A DNA stretch of 27,301 bases from an uncultured Campylobacter sp. (GCA_900539505.1 UQCL01000025.1:1-27301); one strand, 5' to 3'; positions 12,501 through 21,132 are shown, numbered from the stretch's first letter. Notes: generated from the letters alone by a model not told the origin. Made by a program: numbers and translations.

Positions 12501-13888
12501 TAAATTCTTTCCTTGATTAAATTTTCTATCTCTTGTAGATCGCAAATTTTATCTATCCGCGTGCCCTTTAACGGCTCTTTTAAAGCGCCTGAAATTTCAT
12601 CCGCACCGCACAGGGCAATATTTTGTACGAGCGCGTACAGCGCCTTTTGATTATGAAAAAATCGCCCGCTGATGATCGGCACGCCGAAGCTCGCCGCCTC
12701 GATCGGACTATGCCCGCCGATATTGCGCAAAAAACTGCCGCCCAAGATCACGACGTTTGAAATTTTATAAAAGTTCGCTAGCTCCCCGAAGGCATCGAGC
12801 AAAATAAAATCGCTCCGAAGCCCCGCGCCGTCGCTAAATCGCTCGAAGCTAAGCCCATGCTCATGCGCCCAAGCCTTGCAAATTTCGTAGGCCTTTTCAA
12901 AGCGCTCCGGGTGCCTCGGCGCCAGGATAATTTTTAGCTTTTGCGGCGCGTCGATCGCAGGCGCTGCATTCGGTGCGGTAGAATTTAAAGACGAGCCGTT
13001 TAAAGGCGCCGTATTCGGCACGGCGGACGAAGCGTCGCTTGAAGTCGTCGCATCCAAAGAAGCTGCGTTTAAATTTACAATCTCGGGCGAGCCCGTCTCG
13101 CTGCGAAGCTCAGCCGCAGGCAAGTCCGTCTCGTCGCGGATACTCGCTGTGCGCGGGTATTTTTCGGACGCACTTTGTGAGCCGTGAAATTTTATAAAAT
13201 CGTTTAAATTTGATAAAATAAGCTCCTCTTCGCCCTCGTGAGTGTTTGAGATCGTAAGCACAAAGCTATTTGCAAACGCGGCGGAATAGTCTTTCGTCGC
13301 AACGGCGATATTCGCGCTTTTCACGTTGCCCGCGACCTTTATGTTTTTTGCGCCGAGCTCCCGCAGCCGCACCGCATCAAGCTCGCTTTGCGCAAGCACC
13401 AGATCTATATTTTCAAACGCTTTGCGATAGTAAAACTTAAAGCGCAGATAGCTCGCATACGAGCGGTCACTTATGCGCGCGTTTAGCAGGATCACGTAGC
13501 TTCCGCACGCCTTGGCGGTACGGATCAAATTTAGCCACAGCTCCGCTTCGAAAATCACCAGCACGCGGCTGCCAGTAAGCCAAAACGGAAGCCAGTTTTC
13601 AAACGGCAGGTAGCGAGAGTTCGGCGTGAGAGCACGCGCCGCACCGAAGCCCGTCTGCGTGGTCGTGCTAAGCGCGACGCTCTCAAATTTAGAAATTAGC
13701 GGCGCAAGAGCGTTTACTTCGCCCAGGCTGCAGGCGTGAAAGTGCACCGCAGCGGGGCTAAATTTAGGGTTTTTGTATAGAAAAAATCGCGCCTTCAGGC
13801 TCGTGCGGTATTTTTTTTTAAAGCTTAGGATAAAAATAAAAGGCGCAGCGACGAGCCACGCCAAAAACGCCAAGGCGGTGTAGATCAC
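12500..13888 (-). CDS. waaA: 3-deoxy-D-manno-octulosonic acid (Kdo) transferase
   Basis: A 462-residue GT30 glycosyltransferase that adds Kdo from CMP-Kdo to lipid A precursor at the inner membrane. A membrane anchor spans about 4-23. HACSLGEV carries E57, the usual catalytic base; other motifs are AGNVKS, ISNTHEGEEE, APRHPERF and GGSFLRNIGGHSPIEAA. Residues about 236-315 are an Ala/Ser/Asn/Thr/Pro-rich insert between the two Rossmann domains (with ALDATTSSDASS-like wording such as LNGSSLNSTAPNAAP) that ordinary WaaA proteins of about 380-420 residues lack. Start is GTG overlapping the upstream TGA (GTGA), with a weak AAAGAAG. Confidence 0.95.
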   Translation of the reverse strand: MIYTALAFLAWLVAAPFIFILSFKKKYRTSLKARFFLYKNPKFSPAAVHFHACSLGEVNALAPLISKFESVALSTTTQTGFGAARALTPNSRYLPFENWLPFWLTGSRVLVIFEAELWLNLIRTAKACGSYVILLNARISDRSYASYLRFKFYYRKAFENIDLVLAQSELDAVRLRELGAKNIKVAGNVKSANIAVATKDYSAAFANSFVLTISNTHEGEEELILSNLNDFIKFHGSQSASEKYPRTASIRDETDLPAAELRSETGSPEIVNLNAASLDATTSSDASSAVPNTAPLNGSSLNSTAPNAAPAIDAPQKLKIILAPRHPERFEKAYEICKAWAHEHGLSFERFSDGAGLRSDFILLDAFGELANFYKISNVVILGGSFLRNIGGHSPIEAASFGVPIISGRFFHNQKALYALVQNIALCGADEISGALKEPLKGTRIDKICDLQEIENLIKERI

Positions 13889-14592
13889 TCGGCTTCTTTA
13901 TATAAAATTCTGCCGCAATACGGGCAGGTTACGATGTCATCGCTTTTGATGACCGCGGAATAGGTCTTGTCGCTTATGCGCATAAAGCAGCCGTAGCAGG
14001 CCTGTTTGCGCACCGGCGAGACCGCCGTATTGCCCGCCCACTTGCGGATTTTTTCGTAGAATGAGACGGTTTTTGGATTCATCGCCTGCATTAGCTTATC
14101 GCGCTTGGCGTAGATCGCGCCGCGAGCGACCTCAACCTCGCCCATCTCGGCGCTTACCTGCTCCTGCAAGCTTTTTAGCTCGGCTTCAAACGCCTCTTGC
14201 TTTTCGCTCTGCTCTTTTACGAGCGCCTCTTTTGCGGCTACGATCTTTTCTAGCCTTTCGATCTCCTCGTTTGTGGCCTCGAGCTGCTCTTTTGCGATGT
14301 CCTCTTCGACGCTAAGGGCTTTGATCTCCTTTTCGGTCTTTGCCGCGCCGCTTTTTTTGCCCGTGCTTTTTAGCTTGGACGAAAATGCGCTAAGCTGCGC
14401 GTTTGCTTGTAAAATTTGAGATTTTAGCTCGGCGATCTCCGCATTTAGAGTTTCGATCTGTTCTTTTGCGCCGTTTATTTCAGTGCTTTTTTTACTCAGC
14501 TTCTCCTGCGCGGCCTCGATTTTAGGCTTAAATCCGTCCAGCTGCTTATCGAATTCGCAAAGCTCTACCAATTGGCTTAAATATTTGTTCAT
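13885..14592 (-). CDS. Coiled-coil C4 zinc-ribbon protein (HP0958/FlgZ-like)
   Basis: A 235-residue protein with a long antiparallel coiled-coil (about 5-175, rich in Glu, Lys, Ala and Leu) and a C-terminal zinc ribbon with two pairs of cysteines (ACYGCFM and TCPYCGR). It fits the H. pylori HP0958 (FlgZ) family, reported to bind RpoN and flagellin mRNA and to be required for flagella, and the C. jejuni gene beside waaA. Here it is embedded between nif3-like and waaA genes. ATG follows AAAGGAAAAAG. Flagellar function is inferred from the homologue only. Confidence 0.88.
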   Translation of the reverse strand: MNKYLSQLVELCEFDKQLDGFKPKIEAAQEKLSKKSTEINGAKEQIETLNAEIAELKSQILQANAQLSAFSSKLKSTGKKSGAAKTEKEIKALSVEEDIAKEQLEATNEEIERLEKIVAAKEALVKEQSEKQEAFEAELKSLQEQVSAEMGEVEVARGAIYAKRDKLMQAMNPKTVSFYEKIRKWAGNTAVSPVRKQACYGCFMRISDKTYSAVIKSDDIVTCPYCGRILYKEAE

Positions 14593-14601
14593 CTTTTTCC
14601 T

Positions 14602-15324
14602 TTAATAATACGTAAATGGATTTTTTTGCTCGCTTATTATAACTTCAATTTCGCTTTTTTGCAAGAAAGGTGCGAGCGCGCGCCCAAAATAGCGCTCACT
14701 TTCAAAATGATTTATGTCGATCAAACTCACGCCGTTTTCTAAATTTTGAAGCGCCGCGTGATATTTTATATCGCCCGTAATGAAGCAGTCCACGCCCAAG
14801 CTTTGGTTCAGTTCGCTTCCGCTGCCGGTGCAAAGCGCGATATTTTGGATGAAATTTTTCGTCTTCACGGCGCGCAGGTGCTCGATGCCAAGCTTGCGCT
14901 TTATCTGTACGCACAGCTGCTCAAAGCTCAAATCCGCGCGCATGAAAACCAAAAAATCCCGCTCGCTCGTAATTTCAAATTTTAAAATTTCGCGCGCTAC
15001 GAACCCGTTTAAAACGTGCTTGTCAAAGTTCGTATGCATCGCGATGAGAGAGATGTTTTTGCGGATCATCTCATAGATCAAATTTGCAGGATATAGCCGC
15101 GGATCGAGCGATTTTAGCGGGCTAAAAATCAGCGGGTGGTGCACCACGAAAAGCGAGCCTGCCTCCGCCTCGCGTACCAGCTCGCTAGTAACGTCGAGGC
15201 TTAGATAGATTTTTGAAATTTCATCATCCAAGTTTCCAAGCATTAGCCCGCTATTATCCCACGCCTCCGCGTCGCAAAATGGCGCGGTGGCGTTTAAAAT
15301 TTCATAAATTTCGCCCGTTTTCAT
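14602..15324 (-). CDS. Nif3-like dinuclear metal centre protein
   Basis: A 240-residue member of the Nif3/YbgI (GTP cyclohydrolase I type 2-like) family, hexameric proteins binding two metal ions. Metal-ligand motifs are visible: FVVHHPLIF, AMHTNFD and near the C-terminus INHFESERY. The family's biochemical role is unsettled. Nine bases separate it from the zinc-ribbon gene and five from glyQ. The TAGGAT ribosome binding site is just past the glyQ stop. Confidence 0.92.
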   Translation of the reverse strand: MKTGEIYEILNATAPFCDAEAWDNSGLMLGNLDDEISKIYLSLDVTSELVREAEAGSLFVVHHPLIFSPLKSLDPRLYPANLIYEMIRKNISLIAMHTNFDKHVLNGFVAREILKFEITSERDFLVFMRADLSFEQLCVQIKRKLGIEHLRAVKTKNFIQNIALCTGSGSELNQSLGVDCFITGDIKYHAALQNLENGVSLIDINHFESERYFGRALAPFLQKSEIEVIISEQKNPFTYY

Positions 15325-15329
15325 AAATC

Positions 15330-16328
15330 CTACTCTGCGCTTTTATCTGTTTTATTTGCGGAATTTTGCTTGCCGTGGGCGTTTTTTAAATTTGCGCTCG
15401 CGGAATTTGCGTCCGCCGCGCCGCCGTCTTTACCGCTTTTTTTATCACTGCACGTTGCGGCGTCCAGCTCGGCGACATATTTTTGCGGATCTGCATAGCA
15501 AAGCGCGCAGTTTTTGGCAAGATCGCGGATCTTTAAAATATAATCCTGCCTCTGCGTGACCGAGATCGCTCCGCGCGCGTCAAGGACGTTGAACGTGTGC
15601 GCCGCGAGCATGCAGTAATCATACGCAGGAAGCGCCAGGCCGTGCTTTAGGATGCTTTTGCACTCGCCGAAACAATTTTCAAACTGATTAAAAAGCATCG
15701 TGGTGTCCGCAAGCTCGAAGTTGTATTTGCTAAACTCAAACTCGCCCCTTTTATGCACATCGCCGTAGGTTACTAACCCCGCTTTATCGTCCCAGACGAT
15801 GTCGTAAACGTCGTCTTTATTTTGCAGATACATCGCCAAGCGCTCAAGCCCGTAGGTGATCTCGCCGCTAATTAGCTCGCACGTGATACCGCCTACCTGC
15901 TGAAAATAGGTAAACTGCGTCACCTCCATGCCGTCTAGCCAAACCTCCCAGCCAAGCCCCCAGGCCCCTAGCGTCGGGCTCTCCCAGTTGTCTTCTACGA
16001 AGCGGATATCGTGGCTTTTAAGATCTAGCCCCAGCTTTTCTAGGCTTTTTAGATAGAGCTCTTGGATATTATCCGGGCTCGGCTTTAAGATCACCTGAAA
16101 CTGATAATACGCGCCAAGGCGGTTTGGGTTTTCGCCGTAGCGCCCATCTGTTGGGCGGCGCGAAGGCGCGACGTATGCCGCACGCCAAGGCTTACTTCCA
16201 AGGCTGCGCAAAAATGTAGCCTGATGATAGGTGCCTGCGCCCGCAGGCATATCGTAGGGCTGAACGAGCAAGCAGCCCTGCTCGTGCCAGTAGTTTTGAA
16301 GCGTCAAAATAATCTGTGAAAACGTCAT
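15330..16328 (-). CDS. glyQ: Glycyl-tRNA synthetase alpha subunit
   Basis: The catalytic alpha subunit of the heterotetrameric bacterial GlyRS, joining glycine to tRNA-Gly. Class II motifs are strong: YDMPAGAGTYHQATFLRSLG, APSRRPTDGRYGENPNR and GLGWEVWLDGMEVTQFTYFQ. The core ends near residue 290, the usual length. Residues 291-332 are an added tail rich in Lys, Ser, Asn, Ala and Gly that looks disordered. The beta-subunit gene glyS is not in this window, as in C. jejuni where the two are unlinked. ATG follows AAAGGAT. Confidence 0.97.
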   Translation of the reverse strand: MTFSQIILTLQNYWHEQGCLLVQPYDMPAGAGTYHQATFLRSLGSKPWRAAYVAPSRRPTDGRYGENPNRLGAYYQFQVILKPSPDNIQELYLKSLEKLGLDLKSHDIRFVEDNWESPTLGAWGLGWEVWLDGMEVTQFTYFQQVGGITCELISGEITYGLERLAMYLQNKDDVYDIVWDDKAGLVTYGDVHKRGEFEFSKYNFELADTTMLFNQFENCFGECKSILKHGLALPAYDYCMLAAHTFNVLDARGAISVTQRQDYILKIRDLAKNCALCYADPQKYVAELDAATCSDKKSGKDGGAADANSASANLKNAHGKQNSANKTDKSAE

Positions 16329-16354
16329 TTTTATCCTTTTATCGATATGTAAAT

Positions 16355-16831
16355 TTAAATTTTATCTTCCGAGTGCTTTTCAAAGTCCGTTTTAAAGGCT
16401 CTTTGCAGCTTCGAGCTTTCAAAAAATTTCCAAATTCCGGTCCAGTATTCGCCAGCTCTCGTAGGCTCATTCGCAAAATCAAAAACCGCGTAATCGCCCG
16501 CTTCGATATGTAATTTTTCGCCGGTTTCATCGCGCTCATTTTTGCAGCACTGCTTTGCGGATTTGCAAGCTTCGTCGTGGCTTTCTTTATGGTGCTGTTC
16601 CTTCGAGCAAGTGCCTATTAGCACGAAATATTCGCCCTGTGCGCCGTTTTCGTAGTCGTAATATGCGGCGTAAAATTCGTTTTTCGTGGCGCTGCTTCTG
16701 CTAGCGTTAAATTTTAAAAACTCGCCCCACAAATTTGCGATCACCCCTCGCCCGCTCACCTCATCTGCGTTGTTTGTACGAGCCCTTGGCCCACAAATTT
16801 CAAAGCTCTCGCGCAATTTTAAAATTTTCAT
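16355..16831 (-). CDS. GyrI-like/effector-binding domain protein
   Basis: A 158-residue protein resembling stand-alone effector-binding (GyrI-like, AraC_E_bind, YdeE-type) domains. The pattern ARTNNADEVSGRGVIANLW, AAYYDYENGAQGEYFVLIG, AGDYAVFDF and a C-terminal WTGIWKFF...RAFKTDFE is typical. No DNA-binding domain is present, so it is probably a small-molecule binding protein. Residues 75-107 form an unusual polar insert with C75, H80, H81, H85, C89, C95 and C96, inside the loop before the GDYAVF strand. It occupies the place of the uncharacterised gene between purE and glyQ in C. jejuni. Three bases separate it from purE. Confidence 0.8.
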   Translation of the reverse strand: MKILKLRESFEICGPRARTNNADEVSGRGVIANLWGEFLKFNASRSSATKNEFYAAYYDYENGAQGEYFVLIGTCSKEQHHKESHDEACKSAKQCCKNERDETGEKLHIEAGDYAVFDFANEPTRAGEYWTGIWKFFESSKLQRAFKTDFEKHSEDKI

Positions 16832-16834
16832 AGA

Positions 16835-17335
16835 TTAATCTTCAAGCAGCACTTCGATCTGCTCGGAGTCCTTTTTCAGCGCCTCCGCTTTTGCCGCGCG
16901 ATCCGCCTTTAGCTTCGAGCTTAGCACCTCGTCGTTTAGAGCTAAAATTTGCACCGCCAGATACGCCGCGTTTTTTGCGCCCGCCTTGCCGATCGCAAGC
17001 GTCGCGACGGGGATACCCGCAGGCATCTGTACGGTTGAATACAGCGCATCTACGCCGCTAAGCGCGCTACCGCCGAGCGGGACGCCTAGCACCGGCTTGG
17101 TCGTATTCGCAGCGACCGCGCCCGCAAGATGCGCCGCCATGCCCGCCGCGCAGATGAAAACTTGCGCACCCTTTTTCTCGGCGTCCGCGACGTATTTAGC
17201 CGTACGGGCGGGGCTTCGGTGCGCCGAAGATACGATCATCTCGTACGGCGCGCCGAATTCGTTTAAAATTTTAGCCGTCTCGTAAACGACCTCGTAATCG
17301 CTCTTTGAGCCCATTATTATAGAAACAAATTTCAT
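16835..17335 (-). CDS. purE: N5-carboxyaminoimidazole ribonucleotide mutase
   Basis: A 166-residue class I PurE, converting N5-CAIR to CAIR in purine biosynthesis. The substrate loop GSKSD, the catalytic-histidine motif SSAHRSP, AAGMAAHLAG and GVPLGG are all present. An upstream in-frame start would add eight residues, but ATG 17333-17335 overlaps the U32 gene stop (ATGA) and follows AAAGGAGA, so it is chosen. A short Lys/Glu-rich C-terminal helix ends the protein. Confidence 0.97.
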   Translation of the reverse strand: MKFVSIIMGSKSDYEVVYETAKILNEFGAPYEMIVSSAHRSPARTAKYVADAEKKGAQVFICAAGMAAHLAGAVAANTTKPVLGVPLGGSALSGVDALYSTVQMPAGIPVATLAIGKAGAKNAAYLAVQILALNDEVLSSKLKADRAAKAEALKKDSEQIEVLLED

Positions 17336-18600
17336 TCTATCTCCTTTCTTAAAAAGCAAAACTCCGCGAGCTTCGCGGGCAGCTTAATCTCATTTAGATT
17401 GCCGCTGTGAATCTCGCTAAATTCCTTACCGCTACGGCTTTGCAGCCTCTTAAATTTTAAATACGACTTGCCGCTAAGCTCGTAAATTTCGCCGATTTCA
17501 TTATCACAAGCGCAAATTTTAAAGCCGCGCGGAGCAAAAATTTCATACGAAACGCCGGGTAAAATTTTATCTTTGACGCTTATAAACTCCCCATCCTGCG
17601 AGATCGCGCAGACCTGATGCGTGCCAAGCTCGATGCTGCGGTCTAAATTTTGCGTATCCTCGCGCTCGTACGGGCGCTTTATCAAATATCCGTCGCTAAA
17701 GCCGCGGTTTTTAAGCGTCGCAATCTCGCGCTCGTAAACGCCGGCCTCAAATTTATCGCTCGCAGCATCGTCGATCGCCGCGCGGTAGGCATTCGTGGCG
17801 CACGCGACGTAGTATTCGCTCTTGGTGCGCCCTTCGATTTTGAAGCTGTCGATCGCGCCCGTTTGCATGATCTTTTGCACGTGCGAAATGAGGCTAAGAT
17901 CCTTTGCGTTCATTACGAAAGTACCCTCCCCTTCGCGCTCTTGCAAGCGGAAAAGCGCGCTGGTTTCGGGATTTTTCGCGTAAAGCTCGTAGTTAAATCT
18001 ACAGTCGTTCGCGCAGCTTCCGCGGTTGCTGAAGCGTCCGCTTTGCACCGCACTAACAAGACAGCGCCCGCTATATGCGAAACACATCGAGCCGTGCACG
18101 AAAATTTCGATCTGCAGATTTGGAATTTTATCTTTAATCTCTACGGCGTCTTTGAGCGTCATCTCCCGCGCTGCGACGATGCGAACGGCGCCCAGCTCCG
18201 CCCAAACCTGCGCATCGAGATAATTTAGCACGTTAGCTTGGGTAGAGACGTGAATCGGAATTTCTGGAGCGACGGCTCGCGCGAGGTTCGCGACGCCCAA
18301 AGTGGCGATTAAAATTCCATCCACGCGCAGATCGCGAAGAAATTCCAAATGCCTTTCGATGTTTCCTAGCTGGCCGTTGGTCGCAAAGCCGTTTACGGTC
18401 GCGTAGAGCTTCTTGCCGCGCTCGTGCGCGTACGCGACGCCCTGCGCGAAGCTTTCCTTGCTAAATTCCTTCGCGCTTCGCTGGCGCAGCGAAAATGAGC
18501 CGGTGCTTGCATACACGGCGTCCGCGCCGTAAGCCAGGGCGATTTTTAGTTTCGTTAAATTCCCAGCAGGAGCTAAGAGTTCGGGTTTTTTCAAATACAT
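17332..18600 (-). CDS. U32 family peptidase, TrhP/YegQ-like tRNA hydroxylation protein
   Basis: A 422-residue U32 protein. The N-terminal TIM-barrel-like part begins KKPELLAPAGNLTKLKIAL, and the signature around residues 165-205 reads EIFVHGSMCFAYSGRCL then NRGSCANDCRFNYEL, with the four conserved cysteines likely to hold an Fe-S cluster. The AYSGRCL wording is closest to E. coli YegQ (TrhP), which uses prephenate for 5-hydroxyuridine at position 34 of tRNA. The family is named for a peptidase activity that is doubtful here. It is first in the long minus-strand operon and corresponds to the C. jejuni gene before purE. The ATG has only a tight TAGGA immediately upstream. Confidence 0.92.
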   Translation of the reverse strand: MYLKKPELLAPAGNLTKLKIALAYGADAVYASTGSFSLRQRSAKEFSKESFAQGVAYAHERGKKLYATVNGFATNGQLGNIERHLEFLRDLRVDGILIATLGVANLARAVAPEIPIHVSTQANVLNYLDAQVWAELGAVRIVAAREMTLKDAVEIKDKIPNLQIEIFVHGSMCFAYSGRCLVSAVQSGRFSNRGSCANDCRFNYELYAKNPETSALFRLQEREGEGTFVMNAKDLSLISHVQKIMQTGAIDSFKIEGRTKSEYYVACATNAYRAAIDDAASDKFEAGVYEREIATLKNRGFSDGYLIKRPYEREDTQNLDRSIELGTHQVCAISQDGEFISVKDKILPGVSYEIFAPRGFKICACDNEIGEIYELSGKSYLKFKRLQSRSGKEFSEIHSGNLNEIKLPAKLAEFCFLRKEIE

Positions 18601-18622
18601 TCCTAGTGATTTTTTAAGCGCG

Positions 18623-18635
18623 ATTTTACTACAAT
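18623..18635. promoter_or_regulatory. Back-to-back divergent -10 boxes
   Basis: Minus-strand TAAAAT (18623-18628) would serve the U32-to-rplS operon, and plus-strand TACAAT (18630-18635) the histidinol phosphatase gene. One base separates them, so the two promoters could compete. Only 65 bases lie between the two start codons, so both promoters must be here. Confidence 0.45.
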
Positions 18636-18665
18636 TTAGCCAAAATTTTATTTAAGGAGCAGTTG

Positions 18666-19454
18666 ATGCGAGCCGATCTGCACAACCACACCTATCTTTG
18701 CAACCACGCTAACGGCGAGCCGCGACAGTATTTGGAAGCGGCAATCGCACGAGGCATAGACATTTTCGGCTTTGCGGATCACGCGCCGATGAACTTCGAT
18801 CAAAAATACCGAATGAGCTTCGAGCAGATGGAGCTTTACGAGCGGATGATTAGGGATCTGCGGGATGAGTTTAGCGGGCGGATCGACGTGCGGTTGGGAT
18901 ACGAGGTCGATTTTATGACGAAAAAAGAGCTGATGGATGAGCGGATTTTCGCGCGCGAGGTTGATTATCTCATCGGTTCGGTGCATTTTTTAAACAACTG
19001 GGGCTTTGATAACGAGGAATTTTTAGATCAGTGGAGCGGGCGCGAGATAGACGACGTTTATCGCGAATACTTTGCGCTGATCTGCGCGCTGTGCAGAAGC
19101 GGTAAATTCGACATTTTAGGGCACATGGATCTGATTAAAATTTTTAAATTTACTCCGAAAAAAGATATTCGAGTTTTAGCAGGCGGCGCGATAAACGCGA
19201 TCAAAAAAAGCGGCATCGTCGTGGAGCTAAACTCCGCTGGGCTTCGCAAGCCCGCAAATGAAATTTATCCAAGCGATGCACTTTTGGAGGTGCTTGCGGA
19301 TGCGGACGTGCCGATCACGCTTGGCTCGGATGCGCACTCGGTTGCCCAAGTAGCGCTAAATTACGATAAAATTTACGCCAAAGCGCGCGAGTTCGGCTAC
19401 GATAAGATCGCCGTTTTCAAAAATCGCGAACGTGAGTTTGTAAAGCTGGCGTAA
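18666..19454 (+). CDS. PHP-domain histidinol-phosphatase
   Basis: A 262-residue PHP-family phosphoesterase of the HisJ/HisK type, which removes phosphate from histidinol phosphate in histidine synthesis. Metal-binding motifs appear in order: DLHNHTYLCNH, FADHAPM, LGYEVDFM, IGSVHFLNNW, FDILGHMDLIK and LGSDAHSV. Length fits HisK. AAGGAG (18654-18659) is best spaced to ATG 18666 rather than the TTG at 18663. No other histidine gene is nearby, so the substrate is inferred from family only; some PHP proteins are annotated this way without proof. Confidence 0.88.
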   Translation: MRADLHNHTYLCNHANGEPRQYLEAAIARGIDIFGFADHAPMNFDQKYRMSFEQMELYERMIRDLRDEFSGRIDVRLGYEVDFMTKKELMDERIFAREVDYLIGSVHFLNNWGFDNEEFLDQWSGREIDDVYREYFALICALCRSGKFDILGHMDLIKIFKFTPKKDIRVLAGGAINAIKKSGIVVELNSAGLRKPANEIYPSDALLEVLADADVPITLGSDAHSVAQVALNYDKIYAKAREFGYDKIAVFKNREREFVKLA

Positions 19455-19596
19455 ATTTTAACGGCAGCCGCCTTTAAATTTAAAAAGGCGCGGCGGCGAG
19501 AAATTTTAAAATTTCAAAAGCTTCGGCGGCGCAAAATTTTGAAAATCGCGGCGCGCAAAACGGCGCAGATAAAGTCGAATTTCAACTAAATAATGT

Positions 19597-19602
19597 TAAA
19601 AT
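19597..19602 (+). promoter_or_regulatory. glnA promoter -10 box candidate
   Basis: TAAAAT preceded by TGT gives an extended -10 about 46 bases before the glnA ATG. No operator or sigma-54 element is seen beside it. Confidence 0.4.
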
Positions 19603-19647
19603 CCGCCGTTAAATTTAGCCCGAACACGGGCGGAAAAAGGAAAAAAT

Positions 19648-21075
19648 ATGGGAAAATTTGTTAATGACGTGAAGGAATTTTTTAAATTTTGCGATGAGAA
19701 CGAGGTCGAGTTTGTGGATTTTAGATTTACCGATCTAAAAGGCACCTGGCACCACGTCGCTTACAACTACAAGCGCTTGCCGAAGGACTTCGCCGACGGA
19801 ATTCCATTCGACGCGAGCTCGGTAGCGGCGTGGCAGCCGATCGATAAATCCGATATGATGCTAAAGCCCGACGTGCAAACGGCGTTTTTGGATCCGTTCA
19901 CCGCGGACGTTACGATCATCGTCATCTGCGACGTTTACGACATCTATAAAAACGAGCTTTACGAAAAATGCCCGCGCTCGATCGCTAAAAAAGCCGAGCA
20001 GTTTCTGCAAACCACAGGTCTTGGAGATACCTGCTATTTCGGGCCTGAGAATGAATTTTTCGTTTTCGACGACGTAAAGATCATCGACGATATGAACTGC
20101 GCGATGTTTAAGGTGGACACCGAAGAGGGGCATTGGAACAGCGGCAAAAACTACAAAGACGGCTTTAACAGCGGCCACCGCCCAGGCGTAAAGGGCGGCT
20201 ACTTCCCCGTCCAGCCCGTCGATTCGATGGTCGATCTGCGCGCCGAGATGCTAAAAGTGTTAGAACAGATCGGGCTTGAGACCTTCATCTGCCACCACGA
20301 AGTAGCGCAAGGACAGGGTGAGATCGGCGTCAAATACGGCACTCTCGTCGAGGCTGCCGACAACGTGCAAAAATACAAATACGTCGTAAAGATGGTCGCG
20401 CACCTAAACGGCAAGACCGCGACCTTTATGCCAAAGCCGCTCTACGGCGATAACGGCAGCGGAATGCACGTGCACCAATCGATCTGGAAAAAGGGCAAAA
20501 ACACCTTTTACAAAAAGGGCAACTACGCAAATTTAAGCGACGCGGCGAGGTGGTATATCGGCGGCGTACTAAAGCATGCGCGCAGCGTCGCAGCGTTTAC
20601 GAACCCGAGCACCAATAGCTACAAACGTCTGATTCCCGGCTTTGAGGCGCCGTCTATTCTAACTTATTCGAGCCAAAACCGCTCGGCTTCGATCCGTATC
20701 CCTTACGGCAGCGGCGAGAACTCCGTGCGCGCCGAGATGCGCTTCCCGGATAGCACGGCGTGCCCGTACTTGGCGTTCGCGGCGATGCTGATGGCTGGCA
20801 TCGACGGTATCAAAAACAAAACCGAGCCGGTCGGGCCGATGGATGAGAATTTATTCAAACTGCACTTGGATGAAATTCGCGAGCGCGGCATCGAGCAGCT
20901 TCCGCACACGCTTCGCGGCAGCCTAGAGGCGGTGATCCGCGATAATGAGTATCTGCGCCCGATAATGAGCGAGCTTTTTATCGAGACCTATCAGCATTTT
21001 AAATTTGAAACGCAGGTTTGGCCTTACGAGGCGCGCCCTACGCCGTTTGAGTTTGCGACGAACTATTCGTGCTAA
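19648..21075 (+). CDS. glnA: Type I glutamine synthetase
   Basis: A 475-residue glutamine synthetase, making glutamine from glutamate, ammonia and ATP in a dodecamer. Motifs include FGPENEFFVFD, GYFPVQPVD, EVAQGQGEIGVKYG, GSGMHVHQS, NPSTNSYKRLIPGFEAP and NRSASIRIP with EMRFPDSTACPYLAFAAM. At the place of the adenylylated tyrosine of E. coli (NLYDL) this protein has NLFKL with F403, so control by GlnE-type adenylylation is not expected; H. pylori GlnA also lacks it. The ATG follows AAAGGAAAAAAT. It is monocistronic, with an extended -10 and a long inverted repeat after the stop. Confidence 0.98.
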   Translation: MGKFVNDVKEFFKFCDENEVEFVDFRFTDLKGTWHHVAYNYKRLPKDFADGIPFDASSVAAWQPIDKSDMMLKPDVQTAFLDPFTADVTIIVICDVYDIYKNELYEKCPRSIAKKAEQFLQTTGLGDTCYFGPENEFFVFDDVKIIDDMNCAMFKVDTEEGHWNSGKNYKDGFNSGHRPGVKGGYFPVQPVDSMVDLRAEMLKVLEQIGLETFICHHEVAQGQGEIGVKYGTLVEAADNVQKYKYVVKMVAHLNGKTATFMPKPLYGDNGSGMHVHQSIWKKGKNTFYKKGNYANLSDAARWYIGGVLKHARSVAAFTNPSTNSYKRLIPGFEAPSILTYSSQNRSASIRIPYGSGENSVRAEMRFPDSTACPYLAFAAMLMAGIDGIKNKTEPVGPMDENLFKLHLDEIRERGIEQLPHTLRGSLEAVIRDNEYLRPIMSELFIETYQHFKFETQVWPYEARPTPFEFATNYSC

Positions 21076-21132
21076 GACCAAATTTTATGCCGCGCTGCCA
21101 GAATTCCAACGGGCGGGGCGGCATAGAGCCTT

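Noticed and set aside
12501..12545. Longer N-terminus of the RluA-like protein
   Set aside because: Would overlap waaA by 46 bases; the internal ATG has a ribosome binding site and a TAATG junction.
17650..18228. Plus-strand 192-codon frame opposite the U32 gene
   Set aside because: Long because of GC-rich codons in the sense gene; the sense protein has clear family motifs and this one has none.
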